64,000 bases of DNA, from contig JACGWO010000012.1 in the NCBI GenBank assembly GCA_034509735.1, positions 7,624,367 to 7,688,366 of the forward strand, given 5' to 3'. Below the pieces are notes generated by a model. It searched no databases, was not told where the DNA came from, and was given only the letters and a program-made list of their open reading frames with translations. This DNA is from Sesamum alatum. Taxonomy: Eukaryota; Streptophyta; Magnoliopsida; Lamiales; Pedaliaceae. Positions within the stretch are counted from its first letter, which is position 1. Every line of letters starts with the position of its first letter. Below are positions 33,395-45,100 of the stretch, in pieces. Both the position numbers and the translations under genes were made by a program.

Positions 33395-35174
33395 CCGGTT
33401 CGATGTAAGGGGCATAGATCTATGTGTTTGGCATGATCTACTTGCTTTTAATGGCTTTATTGGCATGTTAGATTGTATAAATATATGATTAATATGATAA
33501 TTCAATTGTTTGGATTTAATGGACTTTTGGCATGCTTTATTTTGTTAGATTGGATCTAAAATTGCATGTTTATTTCAGAATAATATTACTGTTATTGTGC
33601 TGAAACAGTTTTGAAAAAACAAAAAAAAAAATTTTGGATGGGACCGGCAGTGGCCGCGCGTAGGCGGGCGCCTGCGCGCGCGCGCGCTGTGCGCAGCCGG
33701 CCGCTGCCGGCCGAGGCCACCGCGCTGCACAGAGCGCGCGCGGCCGGCTGGGCCGTTTTGTGCCGTTTTTCGACTTTTTCCGGAAAATTTGATTTTCTGT
33801 ATTTTCTGCACAATATTCTGAAAAATATATTAATTTTGCATTTTTGATTTTGGAATAATTGGATTATTCCTTAAATTAAATTTGCTTAATTAATTTGGGA
33901 TTAATACATTCATTGGATGCATAGTTTAAAATATCCATTAAATTTGAAAATTGAATTTTGCATATTATTTGTATGTTTATGCTTTTGTGATGTTGGATAT
34001 CACTTGGGTATTTGGAAAATCTATTGGTATTTATGCATGATTATTTGGAATAATTATGTTATGTGTGTTGATGGAATCAATATGGGATGATCACAAGAGC
34101 CCTAGACCTTTGTATGGATGAATGTATGATCATTTTTTTTCTGTTGGGTGGGGCCTGCGTGCCTCTTGTTTTTAGGACTATCATCTCCAGTATTATCAGC
34201 CTCATGATGTTAAGGCTTGTTTTCTTTATTACCAATGTATTACTTTCAGTTGTAATGAGAGTAGATAGGATTGGTGAGGTTTTAATTTTAACGAGCAATT
34301 GGAGTCGGAGACCCCAAGGAGGAGCATCAAGGCGTGAAACAAGAAGCACTTCAAGACCCATTGGAATGACAATGGGTTTACTATTATTGTAATAATTTAG
34401 GACCACCCTAGACAGACCATAGACTCACTGCGGGCTTAGTGGGTCGCATAGGTTGGGCTTGTGATCATCCTAACAGGGGTATGCTATGTTTTCTGCATGC
34501 GGCGTATTTATTTATCGCTTTAAATATTGAATAATTATGCATGCTAAAACACCATAATGTGATGAGGTCTTGGTCATACACAAACTCTCATTTGGTTGGA
34601 CCAAATTAATTATTAGGCCCAGAACGGACTTGGATCAAAATGGTGTTTATGATCTGTCCGAGCCTTCCATCCACAGCAATATCGTGAGGAAGCTACCACT
34701 ACCCAAGTGTGGTCTCATGAGTCGTGGCACACTTGGACTAGGGGAAAGCTGCACCATTGCTGTGAACAAAAAGACTGCGCTCGCTGTTTCCTTGTCTCAC
34801 AAGTCGTGGGGGGCGACAGTTTGAGGTATGATTTGGTTGATGGGTCGGGCCTAACACTGAGTAACATGGTTCGCTTGGAGTCCTCGGAACCATGCGAATA
34901 TGTGAGGCAAAATATCTTGGGAATCTCATTGGATGAGAATGATATTGGTTATCTCCCACGAGGTCTTCTTCATGTGAATCGTAAAAGCGGGGCATGGAAA
35001 TTACGCTTGTGGATCCCAAGCCCACTAGGAAATGATTTTCTGAAACTCCGCTTGAGAGTGGCGGACTTTCGTATAAATAGGGAGGGTTAAAGACTAAAAG
35101 ACCAAGTTTTCAACTTGAACAATAATATTACCATGATCTGCTAATTTCTGCTTTACATTTTCATTAACGTAGGT
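33395..35174 (+). other. Long untranslated leader of copia 1
   Basis: About 1.8 kb between PBS and Gag. It contains a GC-rich block at 33640-33770 with inverted-repeat arms in otherwise AT-rich sequence. A 101-residue frame at 34087-34392 is hydrophobic in its first half; a related frame lies at the same place in copia 2 (57483-57725), but ends and lengths differ, so I do not call it a gene. The remainder shows no coding signal. Confidence 0.7.
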
Positions 35175-35975
35175 ATGTCTAAGAACTCATTAACCATGAT
35201 TCTCGAGACTAACAAATTCAACGGAACGAAACTACTCGGACTGGCTGAGAAACCTGAGGATTGTCCTCAGTTTCGAGAACCAAGGCTACGTCTTGGACGA
35301 GCCGCCCACGAGCGACTTACTGAGAGGGTCCACGCCTGAAGAACGTTTAACGTTCGAGAAATGGCATGAGGGACAACCGGAAAGTACGCAGTATCATACT
35401 GGCTTCGATGTCTAACAACATCCAGAAGCAGTATGAGAGGTTGGACAACGTCTCTGCCATAATGCTCCGCATGAACGAGGTTTATGCGGTTCCGGATAGG
35501 CATATTAGATATGCCGCCACAAAAGCATTCTTTAGCACCAAGCTTGTTGAAGGAGCTTCTGTACAAAGTCATGGGGTCAAGATGCTCTCCCTAGTGGAGA
35601 ACCTCGAGGACCTTAAAGCTGGGCTTGACAATGACACGTATATTGACGTGATCCTCCAGTCGCTTCCTCCATCCTATGACCCGTTTGTTGTAAACTACAA
35701 CATGAATGGACTTGAGAAGTCTATTCATAAGTTGATCAAACATGCTGGTCCAATACGAGGCAACGACCCACAAGTCGGCGCCGGCGGTATTGATAGGAGA
35801 GGCTTCGACCTCCAAGGCGAATGGCAAGAGGGCCGGACGCTGGAAGAGGAAGAAGGGCAAAGGGAAGACGGTTGCGGCCCCTACTCGCGCTCCGGGCTTC
35901 CCTGTTGCTCCAGTTAGACCGAGCAAAGGGAAAGGGAAGGCCCTTGGTTCTCAGCGGTCCAAGGCAAATGATGTC
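35175..35975 (+). pseudogene. gag: Copia 1 Gag
   Basis: The natural start is probably the ATG at 35175, opening MSKNSLTMILETNKFNGT in frame. An extra A near 35228 (cgaaactactcgg against cgaactactcgg in copia 2) shifts the frame; text then continues as an open frame from 35366 (NRKVRSIILASMSNNIQKQYERLDN, HIRYAATKAFF, LEDLKAGLDNDTYIDVILQSLPPSYDPF). This is the copia-type Gag domain. It would form the particle. Another shift near 35740 moves the basic linker before the zinc knuckle into the next frame. Confidence 0.88.
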
Positions 35976-36704
35976 TGCATGCAATGCCAAGGGAAAGGGC
36001 ATTGGAAGAGGGAGTGCCCACAACTCCTCCCCAACCCAAGTATGTTTGTGGTTGAAGTTAATATGATTACTAATTCTGCTTCATGGGTATTGGATACCGG
36101 GTGTGGTGCTCACATCTGCAATGATTTGCAGGCACTGCAAAGAAGCAGAAGGCTAACCAAGATGATCCTGAGGCTAGGCGATGGCAAGGTCGTTGCTGCG
36201 AAGATCGTAGGATCACTAGAGTTAGCCATTAGTAGTCATGTTAGGATTGTACTGAACGACTGTTTCTATGTACCTAGCATGATTAAAAACATTGTTTTCA
36301 TCCCGGTCCTTGATAAGGAGGGATATGAATTTACCATCAATAAAAACGGTTTTTTCATTATCAAAGATGGTATTTCTCATCTGCTTGGTACATTGATCAA
36401 TGGTCTGTACATACTTCAACAGTCTAATTGGATTATGACTGCAGAACACAAACGAAAACATCATGATCATAATAACGCACAGATATGGCATGCGAGGTTA
36501 GGTCATATCTCTAAAGATAGATTAAGAAGGTTGGTGGACTCAAAGAGTCTAGAAATGGATGATTTGGACAACCTACCGACCCTGCGAATCCTGTCTAAAA
36601 AGAAAGATGACCAAGAAACCCTTTGTTGGGCAAAGTACGCTAGCCAGTGGTTTGTTGGATTTGATCCATACAGATGTCTGTGGTCCACTAAATACTCAGG
36701 CTAG
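35742..36704 (+). CDS. pol: Copia 1 zinc knuckle, protease and integrase N-terminus
   Basis: 320-residue open frame. A Gly/Lys/Arg-rich linker leads to CMQCQGKGHWKREC (35976-36017), then the copia protease with WVLDTGCGAHIC (active-site DTG at 36093-36101) and ELAISSHVRIVLNDCFYVP. The integrase zinc module follows: IWHARLGHISKDRLRRLVDSK, with its Cys pair (CESCLKRK) already displaced into the 36559 frame by a frameshift near 36580. The order protease then integrase identifies the superfamily. Confidence 0.9.
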   Translation: MLVQYEATTHKSAPAVLIGEASTSKANGKRAGRWKRKKGKGKTVAAPTRAPGFPVAPVRPSKGKGKALGSQRSKANDVCMQCQGKGHWKRECPQLLPNPSMFVVEVNMITNSASWVLDTGCGAHICNDLQALQRSRRLTKMILRLGDGKVVAAKIVGSLELAISSHVRIVLNDCFYVPSMIKNIVFIPVLDKEGYEFTINKNGFFIIKDGISHLLGTLINGLYILQQSNWIMTAEHKRKHHDHNNAQIWHARLGHISKDRLRRLVDSKSLEMDDLDNLPTLRILSKKKDDQETLCWAKYASQWFVGFDPYRCLWSTKYSG

Positions 36705-37325
36705 AGGTGGGTACTCGTACTTCATAACCTTTACCGATGATCGCTCACGGTATGATTATGTTTACCTGATGAGGTACAAGTCTGAAGCCTTTGGAAGGTT
36801 TAAGGAATACAGACTTGAAGTAGAGAACCAAACCGATCGAAAGATCAAAGCCCTTCGATCGGACTGAGGTGGAGAGTATTTGAGTGGTGAGTTTACTGAT
36901 TATCTAAAAGAGAATGGGATTCTCTCTCAGTGGACCCCTCCTGGAACACCGCAGTTTAATGGGGTGTCTGAAAGCAGGAATCGGACCTTGTTGGACATGG
37001 TCCGATCCATGATGAGTTTTACCAAAACTACCCCTTTCCTTCTGGGGATACGCTCTTGAAAGCGGCGGCCAAAGTTTTGAACTTGGCGCCATCTAAAAAG
37101 GTATCCCAGACGCCCTATGAGATATGGCATGGCAAGCCTGCCTCCTACAAATACTTCAAAGTATGGGGTTGCCCCGCATATGTCAAGAGATTAGTGGGAG
37201 ATAAACTGGACTCGAGGTCTAGTTTATGCAAGTTCATCGGCTATCCAAAAGAAACTGCGGGGTATTATTTCTATGATCCCTCCGAGCAAAAGATTTTTTT
37301 TCTCGCGAAAACGCAGTGTTCTTAG
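36559..37325 (+). pseudogene. pol: Copia 1 integrase core and C-terminus
   Basis: Frame 36559-36867 has CESCLKRKMTKKPFVG, LLDLIHTDVCGP (first catalytic Asp) and SYFITFTDDRSRYDYVYLM, and ends at a TGA directly after the second catalytic Asp in ALRSD. Beyond it, VSESRNRTLLDMVRSMM with the catalytic Glu is readable, then frame 37056-37325 holds the copia C-terminal motif KKVSQTPYEIWHGKPASYKYFKVWGCPAYV. Two stops or shifts therefore cut the enzyme. Confidence 0.88.
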
Positions 37326-37429
37326 AAAAAAGGTTTTCCATCGAATAGTCGACGCGATGAGGTGCTCTTTGAGGAATCAAGTGAGGCACCCCAAGAGGCG
37401 GCAGTGACATCTGAGCCAGAAGTTCCCAC

Positions 37430-38500
37430 TTGATATTGTTCCAGTCCTCCGTAGGTCGGCCAGAGTATCCCATGCACCTGATAGGTATGGATTTCTGGGC
37501 CTGACCGGTCAGTTGGATAATGATCCGAAGACGTACGGAGAAGCGATGTCGGACCATCGATTCGGACAAGTGGCTTGAGGCCATGAAAATCCGAGAATGG
37601 ACTTGATGGGTAGAAACAAGGTTTGGACCCTAGTAGATCCACCCAAAGGGGTTAAACCCGTATGGGTGTAAATGGGTCTACTAACGTAAGCTTGGAGCTG
37701 AACGGGGAGGTTACAACCTTCAAAGCCAGGCTTGTGGCGAAAGGTTACACTCAACGACCCGGGGTCGATTTTTGAAGGAAACCTACTCGCCCGTAGCAAT
37801 GGCCAAGTCCATTCGGGTACTGCTTGCCATAGCAGCATGGTAATGACTATGAAATATGGCAGATGGACGTGAAAATGACTTTCCTCAACGGTTTCGTAGA
37901 GGAAGAGATCTATATGGATTCAGCCGGAAGGTTTCACAACTGTTGGAGAAGAGTAGAAAGGTCTGCCGTCTCCAAAGGTCCATCTATGGCCTCAAACAAG
38001 CTTCCCAAAGCTGGAACATACGTTTTGATGAAGTCATACGGGGATATGATTTCATCAAGAAATGAGTCCGATCCTTGTGTATACAAGAAGATCAGTGGGA
38101 GCTCAGTTTACGTTTCTGGTGCTTTAGATCTACAGGGATATGATCTAAAAGGATGTTAGGAATGGCCCAGTCCTCGTTACATTGAGAAAGTCTTGAAGAG
38201 ATTCAAGAAGGAGAACTCAAAACGAGGATTCCTTCCTATGAGGCATGGAATTAAATTATCCAATAAGCAGTCTTCTAAGACTGATGAGGATCTTAAAAGG
38301 ATGTTGGCATCCCCTATGCTTCAGTGTAGGCAGCATACAGTATGCTGTTTAGGCACTAGGACCTGATGTGGCTTTCGCTTTGAGCGTTACAAGTCGATAT
38401 CAGTCGTGAGCCAGGATGCACACTGGAGTGCAGTCAAGACTATCCTGAAGTACCTGAAAAGGACTAAGGGACATGTTCTTGATCTACGGTGGTGGAGAGT
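37430..38500 (+). pseudogene. pol: Copia 1 reverse transcriptase, YVDD region deleted
   Basis: Fragments of copia RT are spread over several frames: KARLVAKGYTQ-like text near 37720-37750, QMDVKMTFLNGFVEEEIYMD near 37860-37920, and ESDPCVYKKISGSSVYVSGAL near 38065-38125. At about 38126 the sequence jumps to gatctacagggatatgatc, skipping about 125 bp that copia 2 keeps and that encode YVDDILLIGND. Without this motif polymerase activity is impossible. Confidence 0.85.
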
Positions 38501-39008
38501 TGATACTGGAAGGCTTATAGCGACGCTAGCTTCCAGTCCGGATGACGATGATGCCAAAGTCTCCGTATGGTTTTGTATTTAAACTAAATGGTGGCGTGGT
38601 TACTTGGAAGAGTTCCATAGTAGGCTACCCACAGTGGACTCCACCATAGAGTTTTTGAATACATAGTGGCTTTGGAAGCTGCTAAGGAGTGGTTTGGTTG
38701 ATGAGCTTACATCCAAAGGTTGGATGTAGTACACCTAGCATTGCTAAGCCTGTAATTATCTTTTATGATAACAAACGGGCGATAGCGCTAGCAAAAGAAC
38801 CAAGATCTCTCATCACGATTCCAAGCAGTATTCTTAGACACTACCATCTACTTTAGAGAGATGGATAGCAAGGAGTGACGTTCGGTTGGACCGAGTCAGC
38901 TCCGCAGAAAAACATAGCAGACTTCCACTTGCTAAGCCCATGTTGCAAGTTGCCCACACTCACCATCTGAATAAGAGGTTGAGGTCAATGGGTGATTGGC
39001 TTTAGGTC
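38501..39008 (+). pseudogene. pol: Copia 1 RNase H region
   Basis: Degenerate equivalent of copia 2 53114-53686. GGGELILEGL.SDASFQS-like text lies near 38490-38550, the asparagine-rich FYDNKRAIALAKEPR text near 38760-38810, and the copia end HTHHLNKRLRSMGDWL near 38950-39000. Stops and shifts are frequent. It is followed directly by the polypurine tract and 3' LTR. Confidence 0.8.
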
Positions 39009-39019
39009 AAGTGGGAGAT
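39009..39019 (+). other. Polypurine tract of copia 1
   Basis: aagtgggagat immediately before the LTR start TGTTAGAATAGG, the plus-strand primer site. Equivalent tract in copia 2 at 53089-53099 (minus). Confidence 0.8.
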
Positions 39020-41193
39020 TGTTAGAATAGGTGACTAGAGAAAGCCAATAGGTTTGGCAATGTGTAAACCTATCTGACAACTTGATGTAAATGTATATTA
39101 TTATTGATGAATAAGATTAGTGTTTGTCACCAATGGTACCATTCATTGTTGCGCTCATCTTACATTTGTTAAAATGGTGTTTAACTTATATCGCAACAAA
39201 GCCCACAGACCATGGTTAACAACTCGTCTGCAGTTGGGCCACGCATTGGATAGTGGTCATGAAACCAACTGATTAAGGAGTTGGGTCTGAACGTTCCATA
39301 AGTCGAGGACCTCGAGACAGTGCATCGAGAGTCCTATTGAGACTTTGCGTCAAGAGTCGTGTTCATTGGATGAGTGCCGTGTTTCATCATCGACAGGCAT
39401 GGGATGCCTACACGATCTTGATGGTTGGTCGACTGGGGTCGAGCCGACTGGACTGACTCACGGGGATCATCATATGGAAGCCTGGAGGCTTGGTCGGTAT
39501 GATTGGTTTTCCCTGATTCCGATAGTACGGGAGTAATCCTCAAACTTGAGGATCATGGCAGTCGCATTCTGTAAGATGATTATCATAAGCCTTGTCCAGT
39601 TGCAGTCGGAATGTGTAGCGAGGACGGTGGATTCCAAGAAGTGGATCCGTCCCCTGTCAGTATATGTGACAGAGGTATCTCTTATGCACTCGGAGACACG
39701 TTCGTGCTGTTTAAAGCTGTGGCCACAGTTGGTTGGTCGAACAGGGAATGATTTCCTGTGTCGATTCAATGAAGCATACGTGGTCTCGAGTATTAAGCAT
39801 AGATGCCTAGTCAAGGATGGGAACCGACGCCCAATTCCATACGTAGACGGAAGGAATCGTACCCGTACGGAATCGGCGCCTAAATGTTCACGACAATTCA
39901 CCTAGTCTCTAGTGCCATGGACCGTTGCTAGATGGCCACCCATGGTAACGGGCCCTTGTGGGACACGGGCCAAGTCTAGCCGAGGGTGAACCGAAAGGGT
40001 CACACACAAATCACCGAGGAGGTTGAGAGATCGACTTGGAGTCAATCTCGAAGGATAAATAAGTAATTGGATTACTTAAGGGAAAGTCCATTGGATGGAC
40101 GGGCCGATATTGTATCGGGCTTTCATTTAATCGGTAAATTGGATTTTCGATTAAATATGAAAAGTTGAGACGTTGGATCTTTTAATTGGATTAAAAGATC
40201 AACGAGGATAATTTAAATGGATATTAAATTGGATTTAATGTGGGATTCGTCGTAATTGGATTACGATAAAATCCGATCGTTAAATTATACCCGAGAGGAG
40301 AATTAATTCCTATTTTGGAATAGGAAGAAGTTGGATTTCTTCCCTTAATTAAACATGGCCGACATACTCCCTTGGAGGAAGCAAAATCAGCCATGTTTCA
40401 TGCTTAGGTGGTATGTTGACTTATCTCTCTTTTGGAAAGAGGCAAATCAACTCAAATCAAGCTCTTCCCTTTTTGGTATGATTTGATCATACCATAAATT
40501 TTGGTATGCTTGATTGAAGAATTGATGGTGATTGATTGGAATGAATCTAGACGTCCTTGGATTGAACCTAGACACATTCCAATTAATCAATTAATTAGTG
40601 TATATATATTAGAATATACAACACCAAGCATAAGTGATTCATTATTCATCTTTTTCTAGGAAAAAGAGAAGACAAAAATCCTCTCCTTCTCTCAAACTCT
40701 CGGCCTCTCTCCCTCTCTTACACTTGTGTTCTTCACTTGATTTTGAATCAAGAAGAAGAACAAAGTAAGTTTAAGAGAGCACTAATTCATAGTGTTCTTC
40801 TCTTAAAACGATTCCTTCTTAAACCCGTTCTTTTCTAGGCAAGAAGAACGTGTGTTTCTTCCGGTGTGTGTGGATCACCTTTGGAGAATCCATACGTTTG
40901 GATTTTCGTGAGCATTCCGGAGAAGGAACAACGCTAGTAGCCGGGAGCATACGCTAAACAATCAAAGGGTAACGGTTTTACTACGCTTGATTGATTTAAT
41001 ATACATCTATGTCCTATGTGTTTAAATATATGATTTTCTAATTATTTACACATCCTACATCGAACGCCCGGTTGAGCACCCAAGGGTACACCCCTTGGGA
41101 TTCATATTTTAAATTAGATTTGATTTAATTTACGCACTTTTTTTCGCTTCCTCGCTTCCGCTCGCGCTCCCGGGTGGATCCGCTTGTCCTTCA
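39020..41193 (+). repeat. 3' LTR of copia 1, full length
   Basis: 2.17 kb, TGTTAGAATAGG to cttgtccttca. Its last ~1.45 kb aligns with 31916-33380 and its whole length with both LTRs of copia 2 in reverse. Open frames inside it (39334-39543, 39470-39901) are not genes; they recur only because the LTR recurs. By eye the two LTRs of this element differ by scattered substitutions and small indels, so the insertion is not recent. Confidence 0.9.
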
Positions 41194-42141
41194 ATCGCCC
41201 GGTGAGTATGGAGTAAGTGCTACTTTTAAATTTTCTGATCTTTCTCCTTTTTATGATGCAGATAATGAAGTGTCGAGGACGACTCCTTTTCAAGAGGGGG
41301 AGGATGATGAGAACACCGAGGGCTTCCAACAAGCTAAAGAAATTCAAGATCAATTGGACCAAGACTTAACCATTGGAAGTGGGCCAATGACAGGAGGAAG
41401 GTTGAAGTGCAAGAAGCAAATTCAAGCCCAATCCAACTTAATATTTGCTAATGGGATTCAAGTCACAATTGGAGGCCCAACATGAGTGCTTAATTTCATA
41501 ATTCAAGCAAGGAAGCCCATTAATAAGAGCCCAAATTCGTCCATGTGCAGCCAAGTGGTCAAAGAGAGACTTCTTATCACATTCAAAGTGCATTTATCAC
41601 ATACAATGCCACCAATTTTCGGCTTCATGGAAGACCATAAGTTTTACTCGTTTTTGACCAAGAATGCATAGTTTTTTAGTATATTTTGACTAATTATTGA
41701 AGATGTAATCCACCAAGGAGTCACTTTGGGGATATGTGTGGTCAATTTGGAAGTGTTTTAGGCCTATAAAAGGCATGTACATAACATGCAAAATGGGAAC
41801 AACCAAGAAGATATCCAAGTTTAAGAAATATTGAGAGAGTTCTCATATTTTGAAGAGTTTATATCCTATTTTCAGCTCTTACTGAAACCTTGCTTTGTCA
41901 ATCTAGCATATTAGGTTGGTGATTCAAATTCACGAAGCCCCTAATTCGTGCTCGACGCAAGTATGTCGTTGTGTGGATTAGTTTACTCGTGCTCCTAGTT
42001 GGTTGAATGTTCTACGTAGCATGTCACATTCAATATAACGATTGTGTTGGCTATTTGCATTCCTCAGATCACGGACCTCTTTATCCATTTTCAAGCCTAC
42101 GTCGGTGAAGATCGGGCCAACCCATGGTCAATACCATATCA
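41194..42141 (+). repeat. Gypsy B remainder: pol end and 3' LTR after copia 1
   Basis: Resumes at the codons for LPGEYGVSATF, passes the acidic FYDADNEVSRTTPFQEGEDDEN segment and a basic TGGRLKCKKQIQAQ end, and continues as LTR to ...ataccatatca, where satellite restarts. TATA box TATAAAAG at 41765-41772. The piece is nearly complete: only the first ~85 bp of the LTR are missing at the copia junction. Confidence 0.87.
41765..41772 (+). promoter_or_regulatory. TATA box in 3' LTR of gypsy B
   Basis: TATAAAAG in ggcctataaaaggcatg, same context as 26562-26569. Confidence 0.6.
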
Positions 42142-45100
42142 TACTCAACACAATCGTAGGAAACTCTTGTGTTTTCAGCCCTTATCATTGACTTATAGAT
42201 GACTCTTTTTTTACTATAAATATATTCGTATTGACTCTAATAATCAATATTAAAGCCACTCTTCGATTATACGACTAGGACTCCATCTTATTCAACATAA
42301 AATGCACTAGGATACATCTCGAAACACTCTTTTGAGCCATGAACTTCAGATTTGTACCTTTGCGCAATGACAAACTCCTTTAAACAAGTTTAGACACTAA
42401 TGCACTTTTATCTTTGCCATATCGAGGGACTCTGTCATGTTCATAATCAATCGTACGTTTGGATACATGTCTAACACTCAACACAATCGTAGGAAACACC
42501 TTGTGTTTTTAAGTCCTTATCATTGACTGACAGATGACGTCATTTTTTTGGCTATAAATATATTTGTATTTGACTCTAATAATAATTATTAAAGCCACTC
42601 TTCGATTATACGACTAGGGCTCCATCTTATTCAACATAAAATGCACTAGGATACATCTAGAACACTCTTTTGAGCCATGAACTCAGCTTTGTACCTTTGC
42701 GCAACGACAAACTCCTTTAAAAAACAAGTTTAGACACTAATGCACTTTTTATCTTTGGCCAATAGGTCGAGGACTTGGAGAACCTTCATAATCAATCGTA
42801 CGTCCGGATAACATGCCTAATACTGAACACAATTGTAGGAAACACCTTGTGCTTTAAGTCCTTATCATTGATTGATAGATAACTTCATTTTTGGCTATAA
42901 ATTATTTCATATCTACTCTAATAATCAATATTAAAGCCACTCTTCGGTTATATGACTAGAACTCCATCTTATTCAACATAAAAATGCACTAGGACTACAT
43001 GATAAAACACTATTTCGAGCCAGACAGCAGCTTTGACCTTTGCGCAACGACAAACTCATTTAAACAAGTTACATATACACTAATGGCACTAATTAAGTTT
43101 ACTTTGCCATATCGAGGGCTTGGAGAACCTTCATAATCAACGTATGACCGATACATGCCTAATATTCAACACAATTGTAGGAAACACCTTGTTCTTTCAC
43201 TCCTTAGCATTGACTAACAGATGACTCATTTTTTGCTATAAATATATTCGTATTGACTCCAATAATCAATATTAAAGCCATTGTTCGATTATATGACTAG
43301 GAATCCATCTTATTCAACAAAAAAATGCACTAAGACTACATCTAGAACATTGTTTTTGAGCCATGGACTCATCTTTATACCTTTGCGCAACGACAAAATC
43401 CTTTAAATAAGTTTAGACACTAATGCACTTTTATCTTTGCCATATCGAGGGCTTGGAGAACCTTCATAATCAATCGTACGTCTGGATACATGCCTAATAC
43501 TCAATAAAATCATAGGAAAACACCTTGTACTTTCAGTCCTTGTCATTGACTGATAGATAACTCATTTTTGGCTAGAAATATATTTGATATCTACTCTAAT
43601 AATAATTATTAAAGCTACTCTTCGATTATACGACTAGGACTCCATCTTATTCAACATAAAATGTACTAGGATACATATAGAACACTCTTTTGAGCCATGA
43701 ACTCAGCTTTGTACCTTTGCGCAACGAGAAACTCCTTTAAACAAATTTAGATAGTAATGCCTTTTATCTTTGCCATATCGAGGACTTGGAGAACCTTCAT
43801 AATCAATCGTACGTCCGGGATACATGCTAATACTCAACACAATCGTAGGAAACACATTGTGCTTTTCAGTCCTTATCATTTGACTGATAGAGAGATAACT
43901 CATTTTTGGCGGTAAATATATTCGTATGAATCTAATAATCAATATTAAAGCCACTCTTCGATTATATGACTAGAACTATCTTATTCAATATAAAAATGCA
44001 CTAGGACTACATCTAAAACACTCTTTCGAGCCAGGACTCAGCTTATGCTACCTTTGCGCAACGACAAAACTCCTTTAAATAAGTTTAACACTAAATGCAC
44101 TTTTATCTTTGCGATACCGAGGGTTGGAGAACCTTTCGATAATCAATCGTATGCACCGGATACATGCCTAATACTCAACACTAATCGTAGGGAACACCTG
44201 GGCTTTCACTCCTTATCAGTTGACTGACAGATGACTCATTTTTTGGCGATAAATATATTCGTATTAACTCTAATAATCAATACTAAAGCAACTCTTTGAC
44301 TATACGACTAGGACTCCATCTTATTCAACATAAAATGTACTAGGCCTAACATCTATTTTTATGTTGTAGATAGAACACTCTTTTGAGCCATGAACTCACG
44401 ATCTTTGTAGATTGGCACAACGAATAACACCTTTAAACATGTTTAGACACCAATGCACTTTTATCTTTGCCATATCGGAGGGCTTGGAAGAACCTTCATA
44501 ATCAATCGTACATCTGGATACATGCCTAATACTCAATACAATTGTAGGAAAACACCTTGTACTTTCAGTCCTTATATCATTGACTGTTAGATAACTCAAT
44601 TTTTGGCTAGAAAATATATTCATATCTAATGTATATACAATATTAAAGCACTCTTCCATTATATGACTAGAACTCCATCTTATTCAATAATAAAAATGCA
44701 CTAGGACTACATCTAAAACACTTTTTTCGAGCCAGGACTCAGTTTTGCACCTTTGCGCAACGACAAACTCTTTAAACAAGCTTATACACTAATGCACTTA
44801 TTATCTCTTGCCATATATGAGGGCTTGGAGAAACCTTCATAATCAATCGTAATGGTCCGCAAAGATACATGGCTAATATTCAAACACAATTTGTAGGCAA
44901 CACCTTGTTCTTTCACTCCTATCATTGATTAACAGATGACTCATTTTTTGCTATAAATATATTTGTATATGACTTTAATAATCGAAGATTAAAGCCACTT
45001 GTATGATTATATGACTAGGACTCCATCTTATTCAACATAAAAATGCACGAAGTCTACATCTAGAACACTGTCTGAGCCATTTGGACTCAGCTTTATAGTG

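Larger units (their letters stand above)
31916..41193 (+). mobile_element. Ty1/copia LTR retrotransposon 1, nested in gypsy B
   Basis: Plus-strand copia element: 5'-truncated LTR, PBS, long leader, Gag, zinc knuckle, protease, integrase, RT, RNase H, polypurine tract, 3' LTR. The order protease-integrase-RT is diagnostic of copia. It is the same family as copia 2 at 50920-60659. The left junction lost about 730 bp of LTR together with adjoining gypsy sequence, across a short shared word (agggaa). Multiple frameshifts, and a deletion removing the RT catalytic motif, make it inactive. Confidence 0.92.
25902..42141 (+). mobile_element. Ty3/gypsy LTR retrotransposon B (CRM-like), split by copia element 1
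   Basis: Plus-strand element with 5' LTR 25902-26929, PBS, A-rich leader, Gag, zinc knuckle, protease, RT, RNase H and integrase up to 31915, and the integrase end plus 3' LTR at 41194-42141. Copia element 1 occupies 31916-41193. Without the copia the element is about 7 kb. It is related to gypsy A in coding sequence but has a different LTR; gypsy C shares its LTR. Several frameshifts and stops inactivate it. Satellite phase differs at the two ends (attaaag on the left, actcaacac on the right), so no target duplication is visible. Confidence 0.92.

Noticed and set aside
33575..33847. Ala/Arg-rich frames on both strands of the GC-rich leader block
   Set aside because: Low-complexity GC-rich DNA gives open frames on all strands; better explained as RNA structure.
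39470..39901. Open frames in the copia LTRs (also 31837-32088, 52195-52470, 59725-60048, 60218-60532)
   Set aside because: They appear at the same place in each LTR because the LTR is repeated, their ends vary, and they show no known domain.
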